From the NCBI GenBank assembly GCA_945861785.1, contig CAMAWD010000069.1, positions 1 through 35,018 of the forward strand: 35,018 bases of DNA. Reading direction: 5' to 3'. A model generated the notes under the pieces. That model worked only from the letters and a program-made list of their open reading frames with translations. It made no database searches and was not told where the DNA came from. Both the position numbers and the translations under genes were made by a program. The stretch comes from Rhodoferax sp. OV413. Its GTDB lineage: Bacteria; Pseudomonadota; Gammaproteobacteria; Burkholderiales; Burkholderiaceae_C. This document shows positions 1 through 8,471 of this stretch, one piece after another (within the stretch, counting starts at the first letter, position 1; each line of letters begins with the position of its first letter).

Positions 1-497
1 TTGGCAACCTGGCTGGTCGTGAGGGCCGCGACCTGGCTGGTCTTCAGGGCAGCGACGTCCACCGTCTCCAGCGCCACCGCCTGGTTGGTCGTGAGTGCAG
101 CAATCGCGTTGGTCGACAGGGCCGCAGTTTGCGCCGTGCTCAGCGCCACCACCTGCTCCGTCACCAGCGCCACCACCTGCGTCGTGCCGAGGGCCGCCAC
201 CGCCGCCGTGCTCAGGGCCGCGACCTGGTCGGTCGTCAATTTGGCCACCTGGTTGGTCGTCAAGGCTGCGACCTGGCTGGTCTTCAGTGCGGCCACATCG
301 ACAGTCTCTAGCGCGACAACTTGTGTCGTTGTCAGCGCAGCCACATCTGCCGTCTCCAACGCCCGAATCTGGGCGGTGGTCAAGGCCACCACCTGGTCTG
401 TCGTCAGTGCCGCAATCTGCGACGTGGACAGGGCAACAATGTCAGCCGTAGTCATCGACTGGATCTGCGTCGTGGACAGTGCTGCGATTTGTGTTGT
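1..497 (-). repeat. 24-bp tandem coding repeats with a 240-bp higher-order unit
   Basis: The DNA is a head-to-tail array of 24-base units, each encoding one octapeptide. Bases 1-77 and 241-317 are close copies spaced exactly 240 bases (ten units) apart; both encode the order ETVDV, then KTSQV, then TTxQV. This implies a segmental duplication of a ten-unit block after the single units had diverged. Confidence 0.8.
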
Positions 498-521
498 TGT
501 GAAACCACTAACGTTGCTCAT
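1..521 (-). CDS. Octapeptide-repeat protein, N-terminal part (runs off left edge)
   Basis: Read from an ATG at 521 downwards, the minus strand stays open to base 1, giving 173 residues with no stop. The protein begins MSNVSGFTTTQIAAL and then consists of about 20 octapeptide units of the pattern [AV]AL-x-T-x-[QD]-[VI], such as AALTTDQV and VALETVDV. GGAAGG sits seven bases before the ATG, and the repeat starts just after the start codon, which is why this strand is preferred over the open plus frame. There is no signal peptide or membrane segment in the visible part. Such LTTxQV repeats occur in large proteins of betaproteobacteria, but I know no established function. A sigma-28-like promoter about 200 bases upstream and the flagellar neighbourhood suggest expression with late flagellar genes. 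The C-terminal part lies outside the window. Confidence 0.7.
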   Translation of the reverse strand, partial: MSNVSGFTTTQIAALSTTQIQSMTTADIVALSTSQIAALTTDQVVALTTAQIRALETADVAALTTTQVVALETVDVAALKTSQVAALTTNQVAKLTTDQVAALSTAAVAALGTTQVVALVTEQVVALSTAQTAALSTNAIAALTTNQAVALETVDVAALKTSQVAALTTSQVA

Positions 522-719
522 ATGTATTCCTTCCAATCCCGACCGTGTGAACCACTACCGCCCATGCATCTCGCCATCCAACTCCGGCACCAGCACACGC
601 TGGCCCGTCGCATACCCGCATGAAAGAGCGGTCAGGCCGGCCATCAACCTCGGTCAACGGCAAATTTTTCAGACGCAAATGCGCCGCCATGGGCGTTTAC
701 GGGTTACACCCGTTCCTTG

Positions 720-746
720 TCTACGGCAAAATATTTAAAAACTTAA
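720..746 (-). promoter_or_regulatory. Candidate sigma-28 (FliA) promoter for the octapeptide-repeat gene
   Basis: On the minus strand the sequence reads TTAAGTTT, an 11-base spacer, then GCCGTAGA. Against the known FliA consensus TAAAGTTT-N11-GCCGATAA this is 7/8 and 5/8 matches with the correct spacing and an intact GCCG core. It would start transcription near 713, leaving a leader of about 190 bases before the ATG at 521. A perfect inverted repeat ACGGGT-TAC-ACCCGT lies at 699-713. The rest of the gene-free stretch 522-866 shows no ORF I can support. Confidence 0.4.
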
Positions 747-753
747 GCGGAAG

Positions 754-791
754 CCAGAAAATTCTGGAGCGCCAGAAAAATTGGCTGGCGC
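754..791 (-). terminator. Possible terminator region downstream of the Sel1 gene
   Basis: On the minus strand, about 75 bases past the Sel1 stop codon, GCGCCAG and CTGGCGC form a 7-bp stem with a 9-base T-rich loop (769-791). A second palindrome, CCAGAATTTTCTGG, follows at 754-767. A T-rich stretch lies about ten bases further on. It is not a classical hairpin with an immediate T-run, so this is only a plausible terminator. Confidence 0.35.
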
Positions 792-866
792 GAACTGCGG
801 AGATGCCCAACCTTAACTAAAGCGCGCGCGTGTCTGCCTGCAAACAACGGGCGTAAACACCACCAA

Positions 867-2756
867 TCAAGAGGAGCGTGTTGCGATCCACTGGGCGGCG
901 CGCCGCTGCCCTTCGGCGATTTGCGCCAGAGTCAGTTGGGATTCCGAGCGCCCCAGGTTGGCTTTTGCTGCCGGGTCCCCGCCTTCCGCCGCAATGGCGA
1001 ACCATTTGTGCGCCTCGATCGGGTCGTTGGCAACGGCTTCTCCGGTCGCGTACATCAAGGCAAGCCGGGATTGGGCGCTGCGCACACCCTGCACAGCCGC
1101 CTTCTCGAACCAGAGAAAGGCCTGCGCCAGATCCTGTTTGACATCCTTGCCACGGCTGTAGGTCACTGCCAGGTTGTATTGCGCCTCAGGGTCTCCCTGG
1201 TCAGCCGCACGGGCCCACCAATACAAGGCCTCGCGGGAATTCTTCATCCGAGCGAAGAGCATGCCCAGAGTAGCCTGCGCCGGCACGAAACCCGCATTGG
1301 CAGCGGACTGGCACCAATACAGGGCCTGCGCGACGTCCTGTTCCAGACCGTCGCCGCCACTGGCATACATCGAACCCAGATTCCACTGTGCCTTGGAGTC
1401 ACCCTGGTCGGCGGCCTTCTGGAACCAGAACAATGCCTGTTGAAAATCCTGCTCGACCCCTTGCCCGCTCAAATAACAAACACCCAAGGCGGACTGCGCC
1501 TGGGCATCACCTTGCACCGCCGCACGATGCCACCACGCGAAGGCGCGCCGGAAATCCTGCACAACCCCCTTGCCGCTTGCAAACTGCTTGCCAAGCAGGA
1601 ACTGCGCCTCCGCAGACCCCAGTTCTGCCGCCCGGCCAAAACAGGCGGCCATGACATGGTCCAGCGGCCCGCCCAAGACGTGGCCAAGGGTCATCAGTGC
1701 CGGAATATCCCCCCGATGCGCGGCGCTGGCATACCAGGTCAAACCCTCAAAGGAGTCCTGTGCGACATCCTGCCCGGACGAATAAAGCCGCCCCAGCGCG
1801 AACTGGGCTTCCCGGTGACCCTGCTCTGCGGCCTTGCGGTACCACGCGACCGCGACCGCCTGCTGACCATCTTCCAGCAACCTGGCCAAAGCCAATTGGG
1901 CGCGGGCATCGCCCTGTTTGGCAGCCAAGGCGTACCAGGTCAGGGCCCGGTCTGCGTCCTGTGCGACACCCAGACCGCGCTCGTACATCAGGCCCAGGTG
2001 GTAACGGGAATCTGCATCACCCTGTTCCGCCGCCTTGTCCCAGAGCGCCGTGTCGCCCCTGCGCTCTACGGCACGCGGCTTGCGACTGCCACGACGGCCA
2101 CCCCTGGAACGGCCGGCACCGCCACCGTCAAGAAATTCCAGAGCCACCTGCGCCGGCGCAAAATTTTGCTGCGCCGCCCGCCGGTACCAGGCAACCGCCT
2201 CCTCCTGGTCCAACCCGACACCCTGGCCATTCGCATACAGACCACCCAATGCGCATTGGGCCGACGCAAGCCCCTGCTGAGCGGCCAGATGGTACCAATG
2301 GGCCGCCTTTGCGGGGTCCGTTGCCACGCCGCTGCCCGTCGCATACAGGCTGCCCACTGCCAGTTGCGCCTCTGGCAAATGCAGTTCTGCGGCCCTGACC
2401 AGGCAGGCATGCGACAACTCCGATTGGGGCGTCCCGAACACCCGGCCAAGGCGAAACAGCGCCTTGGCGTGACCCTGCTCGGCTGCCTTGAGGTACCACC
2501 AGAGTGCCTTGTAGTCATCCTGCGCGATACCGGAACCCGTCGCATACCGGGTGGCCAGCAGGTACTGAGCGGCTGCAAGTCCGCGCTCGGCCGCCTGGCG
2601 CAGCCAATGCAAGGCCTGGGTGAAATCCTGCTCCACGCCCACACCATTGGCGTACATCAGGCCAACCTGGTACTGCGCTTCCGGCAGGCCGATCCTGGCA
2701 GACTTGATTGTGCTGCTGAACAAGCGCCTTTCCCTGGCGCCGACCTTCGCTACCAT
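867..2756 (-). CDS. Sel1-repeat (TPR-like) protein, 629 aa
   Basis: The protein is almost entirely Sel1-like helix-turn-helix repeats: about 16 units of roughly 36 residues following AQxxLGxxYxxGxGVxQDxxxAxxWxxxAAxxG, from about residue 26 to 610. Units 3, 6, 8, 10 and 14 are degenerate or shortened. Unit 6 holds an Arg/Gly-rich insert (around residues 208-232). Sel1 repeats are protein-protein scaffolds in signalling and secretion; the partner here cannot be read from sequence. No signal peptide or membrane helix is visible, so it is probably cytoplasmic. The ATG at 2756 is preceded by AAAGGGA. It is transcribed away from flhB, with 228 bases between the two starts. The long plus-strand frame opposite this gene is an antisense shadow. 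Confidence 0.85.
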   Translation of the reverse strand: MVAKVGARERRLFSSTIKSARIGLPEAQYQVGLMYANGVGVEQDFTQALHWLRQAAERGLAAAQYLLATRYATGSGIAQDDYKALWWYLKAAEQGHAKALFRLGRVFGTPQSELSHACLVRAAELHLPEAQLAVGSLYATGSGVATDPAKAAHWYHLAAQQGLASAQCALGGLYANGQGVGLDQEEAVAWYRRAAQQNFAPAQVALEFLDGGGAGRSRGGRRGSRKPRAVERRGDTALWDKAAEQGDADSRYHLGLMYERGLGVAQDADRALTWYALAAKQGDARAQLALARLLEDGQQAVAVAWYRKAAEQGHREAQFALGRLYSSGQDVAQDSFEGLTWYASAAHRGDIPALMTLGHVLGGPLDHVMAACFGRAAELGSAEAQFLLGKQFASGKGVVQDFRRAFAWWHRAAVQGDAQAQSALGVCYLSGQGVEQDFQQALFWFQKAADQGDSKAQWNLGSMYASGGDGLEQDVAQALYWCQSAANAGFVPAQATLGMLFARMKNSREALYWWARAADQGDPEAQYNLAVTYSRGKDVKQDLAQAFLWFEKAAVQGVRSAQSRLALMYATGEAVANDPIEAHKWFAIAAEGGDPAAKANLGRSESQLTLAQIAEGQRRAAQWIATRSS

Positions 2757-2896
2757 GCGTCCCTTTCAAGATTGCCCTGCTGGAGGCCCCACCTCGCCAC
2801 CGCAGTGGCCAAGGGCGGCCCAGGGCCGCGCCCGAGGACAGAATCATCCGTGGCAAGTGTGCCACCGCAGGCCGTCGACAGGTGCCGGTGAACCAT

Positions 2897-2984
2897 CTTG
2901 AAGTGACGGGTTATCGACCGTCTTTTCAGACTTTAGTGTTCGGGCGGGCTCGGGACAATCACTGCAACCCACTTCCCGCCCCCC
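2897..2984. promoter_or_regulatory. Divergent control region between the Sel1 gene and flhB
   Basis: The minus strand carries TAAAGTCT (2928-2935) and GTCGATAA (2911-2918), each one base off the sigma-28 -35 and -10 boxes. The spacer is 9 bases instead of 11, so activity is doubtful. GACTTTAGT (2929-2937) also occurs in the flgA/flgB control region at 10126-10134. No convincing sigma-70 promoter or Shine-Dalgarno sequence precedes flhB. Confidence 0.3.
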
Positions 2985-4136
2985 ATGGAATCGAACAGCC
3001 AGGACCGCAACCTCCCCGCATCAGAGCGCAAGCTCAAGCGCGCGCTCGACGATGGACAAGTCACCCGTTCGCGCGACCTGTCCCATCTGGCGGTGCTGGG
3101 AGGCGGCGCGTTGGCCCTGCTGGCACTGGCGCCCGCCATGTTCAGCCGCCTCAAACTCGACCTCGCTCGCCAATTGTCGTTCGATGCCAGCACGATTGCC
3201 CAGCCCGGCTCGATGCTGGGACGCATGCAGGACGTGGTGCTGCCGGGCCTGCTCGCATGCACCGTGTTCGCCGGCCTGGTGATGGCCGCCGCTGTGCTGA
3301 GCTACGTGGCGGTGGGCGGCTGGGTCAACAGCCTGAAACCCCTGATTCCAGATTTCAGCCGGCTCGACCCGCTCGCCGGCTTGGGGCGCATGTTCACCAA
3401 GGACAAGTTCTCCGAGGTGGCCAAGATGCTGCTGGTGGTGACCGCCCTGAGCGTGGCGAGCGCCATGTACCTGACATCGACCGCCCACACTGTCGTCGGC
3501 CTCGTCATGCAACCCTCGGCGGCCGCGATCCTGCACATGAACGAGTGGCTGGTGGCCGGCATGGGCTTGCTGCTGCTCATCATCCTGCTGGTTGCAGGCA
3601 TCGATGTGCCGCTGCAGCGCTTCTTGCACAAGTCACGGCTCAAGATGTCGCACCAGGAAGTCAAGCAGGAGCAAAAGGAGTCCGAGGGCAATCCGCACGT
3701 CAAGAACCGTTTGCGCCAGCGCCAGCGCGAGTTGTCACAACGCAACAGCATTTCGGCCGTTCCCAAGGCCGATTTTGTGGTCATGAACCCGACCCACTTC
3801 GCGGTAGCCATCCGCTACGACGAACACAGCATGCGTGCGCCACAGGTGATCTCTCGCGGCGCCGACCTGCTGGCATTGAAGATCCGGGACGTGGCGCAGA
3901 CCCATGCCATCCCGGTTGTGCAGGCACCCATGCTCGCGCGTGCCCTGTATGCACACGCCGAGCTGGGCCAGGACATTCCCGCCAGCCTGTACACGGCGGT
4001 CGCCCAGGTGCTCGCCTATGTCTACCGGCTCAAGGCCGCGCTGCGCGGTGACGGGCCGATGCCCGACGCGCCGCCCGCACCCGAGGTGCCACCTGAACTG
4101 GATCCACAAGCCAACACCGTGCTGGGCGCGCCATGA
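2985..4136 (+). CDS. flhB: Flagellar export apparatus protein FlhB
   Basis: FlhB is the inner-membrane substrate-specificity switch of the flagellar type III export gate. The 383-residue protein has the usual hydrophilic N-terminus with ExxSxxKLKRALDDGQ-like character, four hydrophobic segments (about 32-55, 85-110, 140-165, 185-207) and a charged linker. The C-terminal cytoplasmic domain carries the self-cleavage motif NPTH at residues 268-271, in the context FVVMNPTHFAVAIRYD. In this family cleavage between N and P switches export from rod/hook to filament substrates. The C-terminus continues past the conserved core into a Pro-rich tail. It opens the flhB-flhA-flhF run, and its TGA overlaps the flhA ATG. 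The ATG at 2985 matches the family N-terminus despite lacking a clear ribosome binding site. Confidence 0.97.
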   Translation: MESNSQDRNLPASERKLKRALDDGQVTRSRDLSHLAVLGGGALALLALAPAMFSRLKLDLARQLSFDASTIAQPGSMLGRMQDVVLPGLLACTVFAGLVMAAAVLSYVAVGGWVNSLKPLIPDFSRLDPLAGLGRMFTKDKFSEVAKMLLVVTALSVASAMYLTSTAHTVVGLVMQPSAAAILHMNEWLVAGMGLLLLIILLVAGIDVPLQRFLHKSRLKMSHQEVKQEQKESEGNPHVKNRLRQRQRELSQRNSISAVPKADFVVMNPTHFAVAIRYDEHSMRAPQVISRGADLLALKIRDVAQTHAIPVVQAPMLARALYAHAELGQDIPASLYTAVAQVLAYVYRLKAALRGDGPMPDAPPAPEVPPELDPQANTVLGAP

Positions 4137-6214
4137 TGGACCTTCTCAAGCCCCTGCAGCGCTGGCTCAGTTCGAACGCCGCCTTTGCACAGGGCGCGGC
4201 CGCCCCCCTGTTGGTGGTGGCCATCCTCTCGATGATGGTGCTGCCGCTGCCGCCCTTCCTGCTCGATGTGTTCTTCACCATCAACATCGCCGTGGCGCTG
4301 ATGGTCATGATGGTGGCCGCCTACATGTTGCGCCCGCTGGACTTTGCCGCGTTTCCGGCAGTGCTGCTTTTGACCACCCTGATGCGGCTGTCGCTGAACG
4401 TCGCCTCGACGCGTGTGGTGCTGCTGGAAGGCCATACCGGCCCGGGTGCGGCCGGTGCGGTCATCGAGGCCTTTGGCCACTTCCTGATCGGCGGCAATTT
4501 CGCCGTCGGCCTGATCGTGTTCGCGATCCTGGTGGTGATCAACTTCGTCGTGGTGACCAAGGGTGCAGAGCGTATCGCCGAGGTGTCGGCCCGTTTCGCC
4601 CTGGACGCCATGCCCGGTAAGCAGATGGCGGTGGACGCCGACCTCAATGCCGGCACCATCGACGAAAAGGAAGCCAAACGCAGGCGCGCCGAGGTGGCAG
4701 AAGAGGCGGACTTCTTCGGCTCCATGGACGGCGCCTCCAAGTTCGTGCGCGGCGATGCAGTCGCCGGCATCCTGATTTTGCTGATCAACATCTTCGGCGG
4801 TTTTGCCATCGGCGTGTTGCAGCATGGCCTGAGCGCATCGCAGGCGGCCGACACGTACATCCTGTTGGCGGTTGGTGATGCGCTGGTGGCGCAGGTACCG
4901 GGCTTGCTGATCTCGGTGGCGGCCGCCATGGTCGTGTCGCGCGTGGGCAAGGACCACGACCTGGGCCGCCAGATCGTCACCCAGATGTTCATATCACCCC
5001 GCGTGCTGGGTATCAGTGCCGCGATCCTGGTGGTTCTTGGATTGATCCCGGGCATGCCCCACGTGGTCTTTCTGTCGGTTGGCGCCATTCTGGGGTATGT
5101 GTCGTGGGTGCTGGTGCACCGGCCCCCGGCACCGGACCCGGACGCCGTCGCGCCGCCACCACCGCCGGACGGCGAGGCCAGCTGGGACGACCTGCAACCT
5201 GTCGACCAGCTCGGGCTCGAGTTGGGCTACCGCCTTATCTCACTGGTCGACAAGAACCGACAGGGCGATCTGCTCAACCGCATCAAGGGCGTGCGGCGCA
5301 AATTCGCCCAGGAGGTGGGCTTCCTGCCGCCCGCTGTCCATGTGCGCGACAACCTCGAGCTCAACCCCAGTGGTTACCGCATCACGCTGCGCGGCGTCGT
5401 GGTGGGCGAAGGCGAGGCATTTCCGGGGCTGCACCTGGCCATCAACCCTGGCGGCATCACCACACCGCTGATCGGAACGGCCACCACCGACCCGGCCTTC
5501 GGCCTGCCGGCACACTGGATCGACGAGCGCCAGAAAGAAACAGCGCAAATGGCCGGATTTACAGTCGTTGATTCAGAGACCGTGATGGCCACGCATTTGT
5601 CACACTTGATGCAGGTGCAGGCATCGCGTTTGCTGAGCCGCACGGAGACCCAGCAACTGGTGGATCACGTGGCCAGGCTGGCGCCTAAATTGATCGAGGA
5701 AGTGGTCCCGAAAATGGTCCCCATCGCCGTGTTCCAGAAAGTGCTGCAGTTGCTGCTGGACGAGGCCGTCCACATCCGCGACATCCGCACCATCGTGGAG
5801 TCGCTGGCCGAACACGCGACCACCACCACCGACCCGGTCGAACTGGCCAAACGCATCCGTATTGCGTTGTCCCCGGCGATCGTGCAGCAGATCTATGGCC
5901 CGACCCGCGAATTGCAGGTGATCGCCATCGACCCGGCCCTGGAGCGACTGCTGGTGCAGGCGCTGGGTGGCGCCAGCGGCCCGGCCCTGGACCCGGGCGT
6001 CGCCGAGATGTTCACCCGCAACGCAGCTGAAGTGGCACTCAAGCAAGAAGAGGTCGGCGTGCCGCCATGCCTGCTGGTGCCGGACCAGATCCGTGGCGCA
6101 ATCGCGCGGCTGGTGCGCCGCGTCGCGCCGCGTCTGCAGGTGCTGGCGCACAGCGAAATTCCCGAGACCCACACGATTCGCATTGGCCCGATTCTCCGAG
6201 GTGCAGCAACATGA
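4133..6214 (+). CDS. flhA: Flagellar export apparatus protein FlhA
   Basis: FlhA forms the export-gate ring and docks chaperone-substrate complexes. The 693-residue product shows an N-terminal membrane domain with several hydrophobic helices. It includes the FHIPEP-family signature region RPLDFAAFPAVLLLTTLMRL-SLNVASTR (around residues 65-95). A cytoplasmic loop with EKEAKRRRAEVAEEADFFGSMDGA follows at about 180-205. The large C-terminal cytoplasmic domain spans about 350-693. Length and domain order are normal. It overlaps flhB (ATGA) and its own stop overlaps the flhF start (ATGA), indicating translational coupling. A second ATG directly follows at 4136, so the protein may be one residue shorter. 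Confidence 0.97.
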   Translation: MMDLLKPLQRWLSSNAAFAQGAAAPLLVVAILSMMVLPLPPFLLDVFFTINIAVALMVMMVAAYMLRPLDFAAFPAVLLLTTLMRLSLNVASTRVVLLEGHTGPGAAGAVIEAFGHFLIGGNFAVGLIVFAILVVINFVVVTKGAERIAEVSARFALDAMPGKQMAVDADLNAGTIDEKEAKRRRAEVAEEADFFGSMDGASKFVRGDAVAGILILLINIFGGFAIGVLQHGLSASQAADTYILLAVGDALVAQVPGLLISVAAAMVVSRVGKDHDLGRQIVTQMFISPRVLGISAAILVVLGLIPGMPHVVFLSVGAILGYVSWVLVHRPPAPDPDAVAPPPPPDGEASWDDLQPVDQLGLELGYRLISLVDKNRQGDLLNRIKGVRRKFAQEVGFLPPAVHVRDNLELNPSGYRITLRGVVVGEGEAFPGLHLAINPGGITTPLIGTATTDPAFGLPAHWIDERQKETAQMAGFTVVDSETVMATHLSHLMQVQASRLLSRTETQQLVDHVARLAPKLIEEVVPKMVPIAVFQKVLQLLLDEAVHIRDIRTIVESLAEHATTTTDPVELAKRIRIALSPAIVQQIYGPTRELQVIAIDPALERLLVQALGGASGPALDPGVAEMFTRNAAEVALKQEEVGVPPCLLVPDQIRGAIARLVRRVAPRLQVLAHSEIPETHTIRIGPILRGAAT

Positions 6215-7638
6215 ACATTCAACGTTTTACCGGCGCAACGGCGCGTGAGGCGCTGGGCAAGGCGCGTATGGCTTTCGGCGAAGGCACGCTGATCCTGTCC
6301 AACCGCCCGACCATGAACGGGGTCGAGGTGATGGCAACCGGCGAAGAGAACCTGAACGACCTGCAACGCCTGGGCGCTCCGGCAGGCGCTGGCGCGACAA
6401 GGGCAGCCACGGTCCAGAAGAACCCTGCCAGCGCCGGGCCGTCACTGACGGCGAATCCGGCCCAGCGCGTCGACGAGGATACCGAGCAACTGGCGATGAG
6501 CACTCTGTCGTTCCAGGACTATGTGCGCGAGCGCATGTTGCGCAAGCGCCAGACCGAGAATCCCGCCCGCGCCGACGAAGCGCCTGTCCGCAGCGCCACG
6601 CCCACGCCGGCGGTCCGCGCATCCACCACCCTCGCGCCCGCCAAACCGGTGACGCGTCCGGCTGCTGCGCCACGTGAGCCAAGCGCAGGGGCCCGCAGCA
6701 TCGTGGACGAACTGCACGCGATGCGTGACCTGATCGAGGACCGGTTCAACACTTTCGCCTGGCTCAACCAGGCCAAGCAGCACCCGATCCAGTCGAACCT
6801 GATGCTCAAGCTGATGCGGGCCGGTTATTCGCCAACCTTGTCGCGCACGATCCTGGAGCACATGCCAGACGCACTGGGGGCGGCGCAGGCCATGCAATGG
6901 ATGATGGATGCGATCGAACGCAACCTCAAGACCTCCGAGCCGGGGAGCAACCTTTACGACGAAGGCGGCGTCTACGCACTGGTTGGCGCAACCGGCGTGG
7001 GCAAGACCACCACGGTGGCCAAGCTGGCCGGCCTGTGCGCGCGTGCCCATGGGCCTGCCAGCGTGGGCATGATCACCCTCGACACGCAGCGCATGGGTGC
7101 GCACCAGCAACTGCGCGAACACGCCCGCAGCCTGGGTCTTGTGGCGCACCTGGCGCACGATCGTGCGGCACTGCAGGACTTGCTGGGGCTGTTCGCCAAC
7201 AAGCGGGTGGTGTTGATCGACACCAGCGGCCTGGCCCCGCGCGACCTCGGTAAGGAGGACGCATTGACCGTGCTCGACCTCCCTGGCGTACAACGCCTGC
7301 TGGTGCTCAACGCCGGCGCCCAGGGGGACTCCCTGGACCAGGTGGTCGCGGCCTTCCGGTCTGGTGGCGTGCAGCAGGCGGTGTTGTCCAAACTCGACGA
7401 GGCCGTGAAACTCGGCCCGGCGCTCGACGTCGCGATCCGCCACCAGCTGGTCTTGCAGGGCGTCACGCACGGCCAGAAGGTTCCAGACGACTGGGCTGGC
7501 GCTGATGCGCGCGAGCTGGTTCGCCAATCGATGCGGGTCAGCAACCCGTCGGCCTTCGATCCCAAGGCAGCGGACCTGGGCTTCTATTTCATCCAGCCCG
7601 ACCACCGGCCGCACGCAGCGGGACGCTCCAATGCCTGA
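6211..7638 (+). CDS. flhF: Flagellar placement GTPase FlhF
   Basis: FlhF is an SRP-type GTPase that places and numbers flagella at the pole in bacteria that have it. The 475-residue product starts MNIQRFTGATAREALGKAR, the family B-domain. It has a Pro/Ala-rich linker (about 60-165), a helical N domain and a G domain. The P-loop GATGVGKTT lies at 259-267, then TLDTQRMGAHQQLREHA (G2), VLIDTSGLAPRD (G3) and SKLDEAVKLG (G4). All GTPase motifs are intact. The ATG at 6211 overlaps the flhA stop. An upstream in-frame extension would read through flhA and lacks family similarity. The MinD-like regulator flhG, its usual partner, does not follow. Confidence 0.95.
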   Translation: MNIQRFTGATAREALGKARMAFGEGTLILSNRPTMNGVEVMATGEENLNDLQRLGAPAGAGATRAATVQKNPASAGPSLTANPAQRVDEDTEQLAMSTLSFQDYVRERMLRKRQTENPARADEAPVRSATPTPAVRASTTLAPAKPVTRPAAAPREPSAGARSIVDELHAMRDLIEDRFNTFAWLNQAKQHPIQSNLMLKLMRAGYSPTLSRTILEHMPDALGAAQAMQWMMDAIERNLKTSEPGSNLYDEGGVYALVGATGVGKTTTVAKLAGLCARAHGPASVGMITLDTQRMGAHQQLREHARSLGLVAHLAHDRAALQDLLGLFANKRVVLIDTSGLAPRDLGKEDALTVLDLPGVQRLLVLNAGAQGDSLDQVVAAFRSGGVQQAVLSKLDEAVKLGPALDVAIRHQLVLQGVTHGQKVPDDWAGADARELVRQSMRVSNPSAFDPKAADLGFYFIQPDHRPHAAGRSNA

Positions 7639-7664
7639 AACCCCAAAACCCGCAAACACGTTCC

Positions 7665-7739
7665 ATGAAGCCCGACACCGAACTTGTTATGCTGAAAGGT
7701 CTGGCGCCCACGCGCACCGAGACCGCCAACAAACTGTGA
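7665..7739 (+). other. Short ORF (24 codons) in the flhF-fliA gap, possible flhG remnant
   Basis: Between flhF and fliA (7639-7749) there are only short frames. One runs 7665-7739 and starts MKPDTELVMLKGL. Another starts at an ATG at 7631, overlapping the end of flhF, and reads MPETPKPANTF up to a stop at 7750. Neither resembles a known family. The ATG overlap at 7631 is where a translationally coupled flhG would be expected to begin, so these may be deletion scars. That is inference, and they may equally be noncoding. Confidence 0.2.
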
Positions 7740-7749
7740 ACTGCAACTG

Positions 7750-8469
7750 ATGTACACCGCCAAAGGCCAACTCGACCGGAATGCCCTGATTCGGCAGTAC
7801 CAGCCCCTGGTACGCAAGCTGGCACACCACATGATGGCCAAGTTGCCGGCCAGTGTTGAGGTCGACGACCTGATCCAGGTCGGCCTGATCGGCCTGTCGG
7901 AGGCCCTCTCGCGTTACGAAGCCGCCCAGGGCGTGCAGTTCGAAACCTTCGCCACCCAGCGTATCCGAGGCGCAATGATCGACGAACTGCGCGACAGCGA
8001 CTGGATGTCGCGCGGATCGCGCAAGAGCCAGAAAGACATCGAACAGGCTCTGCGCCGGCTCGAGCACCAATTGGGTCGTACACCCCTCGAATCCGAAATC
8101 GCAAAGGAACTGGGGATGACACTGCCCGACTACCAGACCCTGCTGGGGAAGGTCCGCGGAACCCAGCTGGTGTACCTGGAAGACATGAACCATGGCGGCG
8201 ACGGTGACGACGGATTCCTGGACCGCCATGAAACCCCAGATCCGAGTGCCGACCCGCTGCAGCTTTTGCGCGACCAGCGCCTGCGCGAGTCACTGGTAGG
8301 GGCCATCAAGGGCCTTCCGGAGCGCGAGCAGCACATCATGAGCATGTATTACGAACAGGACCTGAACCTGAAGGAAATCGCTTTGGTGCTCGGCGTGACA
8401 GAGTCGCGGGTGTGCCAGTTGCACAGCCAGTCGATCGCCCGGCTACGGGCCAAGATGCGGTCCCATTGA
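7750..8469 (+). CDS. fliA: RNA polymerase sigma factor FliA (sigma-28)
   Basis: FliA directs transcription of late flagellar and chemotaxis genes and is held inactive by FlgM until hook completion. The 239-residue protein has region 2 with VDDLIQVGLIGLSEALSRYE and FETFATQRIRGAMIDELRDSDW (about 38-82). Region 3 spans roughly 85-150. Region 4 has the helix-turn-helix LKEIALVLGVTESRVCQLHSQ followed by SIARLRAKM near the C-terminus (about 208-238). Length and motif order are typical for FliA. It lies 111 bases after flhF in the same direction. No strong Shine-Dalgarno precedes the ATG at 7750, but the N-terminus fits the family. It converges with flgN, with a 56-base gap. Confidence 0.97.
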   Translation: MYTAKGQLDRNALIRQYQPLVRKLAHHMMAKLPASVEVDDLIQVGLIGLSEALSRYEAAQGVQFETFATQRIRGAMIDELRDSDWMSRGSRKSQKDIEQALRRLEHQLGRTPLESEIAKELGMTLPDYQTLLGKVRGTQLVYLEDMNHGGDGDDGFLDRHETPDPSADPLQLLRDQRLRESLVGAIKGLPEREQHIMSMYYEQDLNLKEIALVLGVTESRVCQLHSQSIARLRAKMRSH

Positions 8470-8471
8470 TT

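Noticed and set aside
508-690. Minus-strand 60-codon frame upstream of the octapeptide gene
   Set aside because: It overlaps the start of the repeat gene in another frame and has no ribosome binding site; probably leader sequence.
1-738. Open plus-strand frame across the repeat array
   Set aside because: It exists only because the repeats lack stops in this frame; it has no ribosome binding site and breaks into non-repeat sequence, whereas the minus strand has an RBS, an ATG and a regular octapeptide pattern.
921-2891. Long plus-strand frame (656 codons) opposite the Sel1 gene
   Set aside because: It mirrors the Sel1 repeats on the other strand and has no family resemblance; an antisense shadow of high-GC coding DNA.
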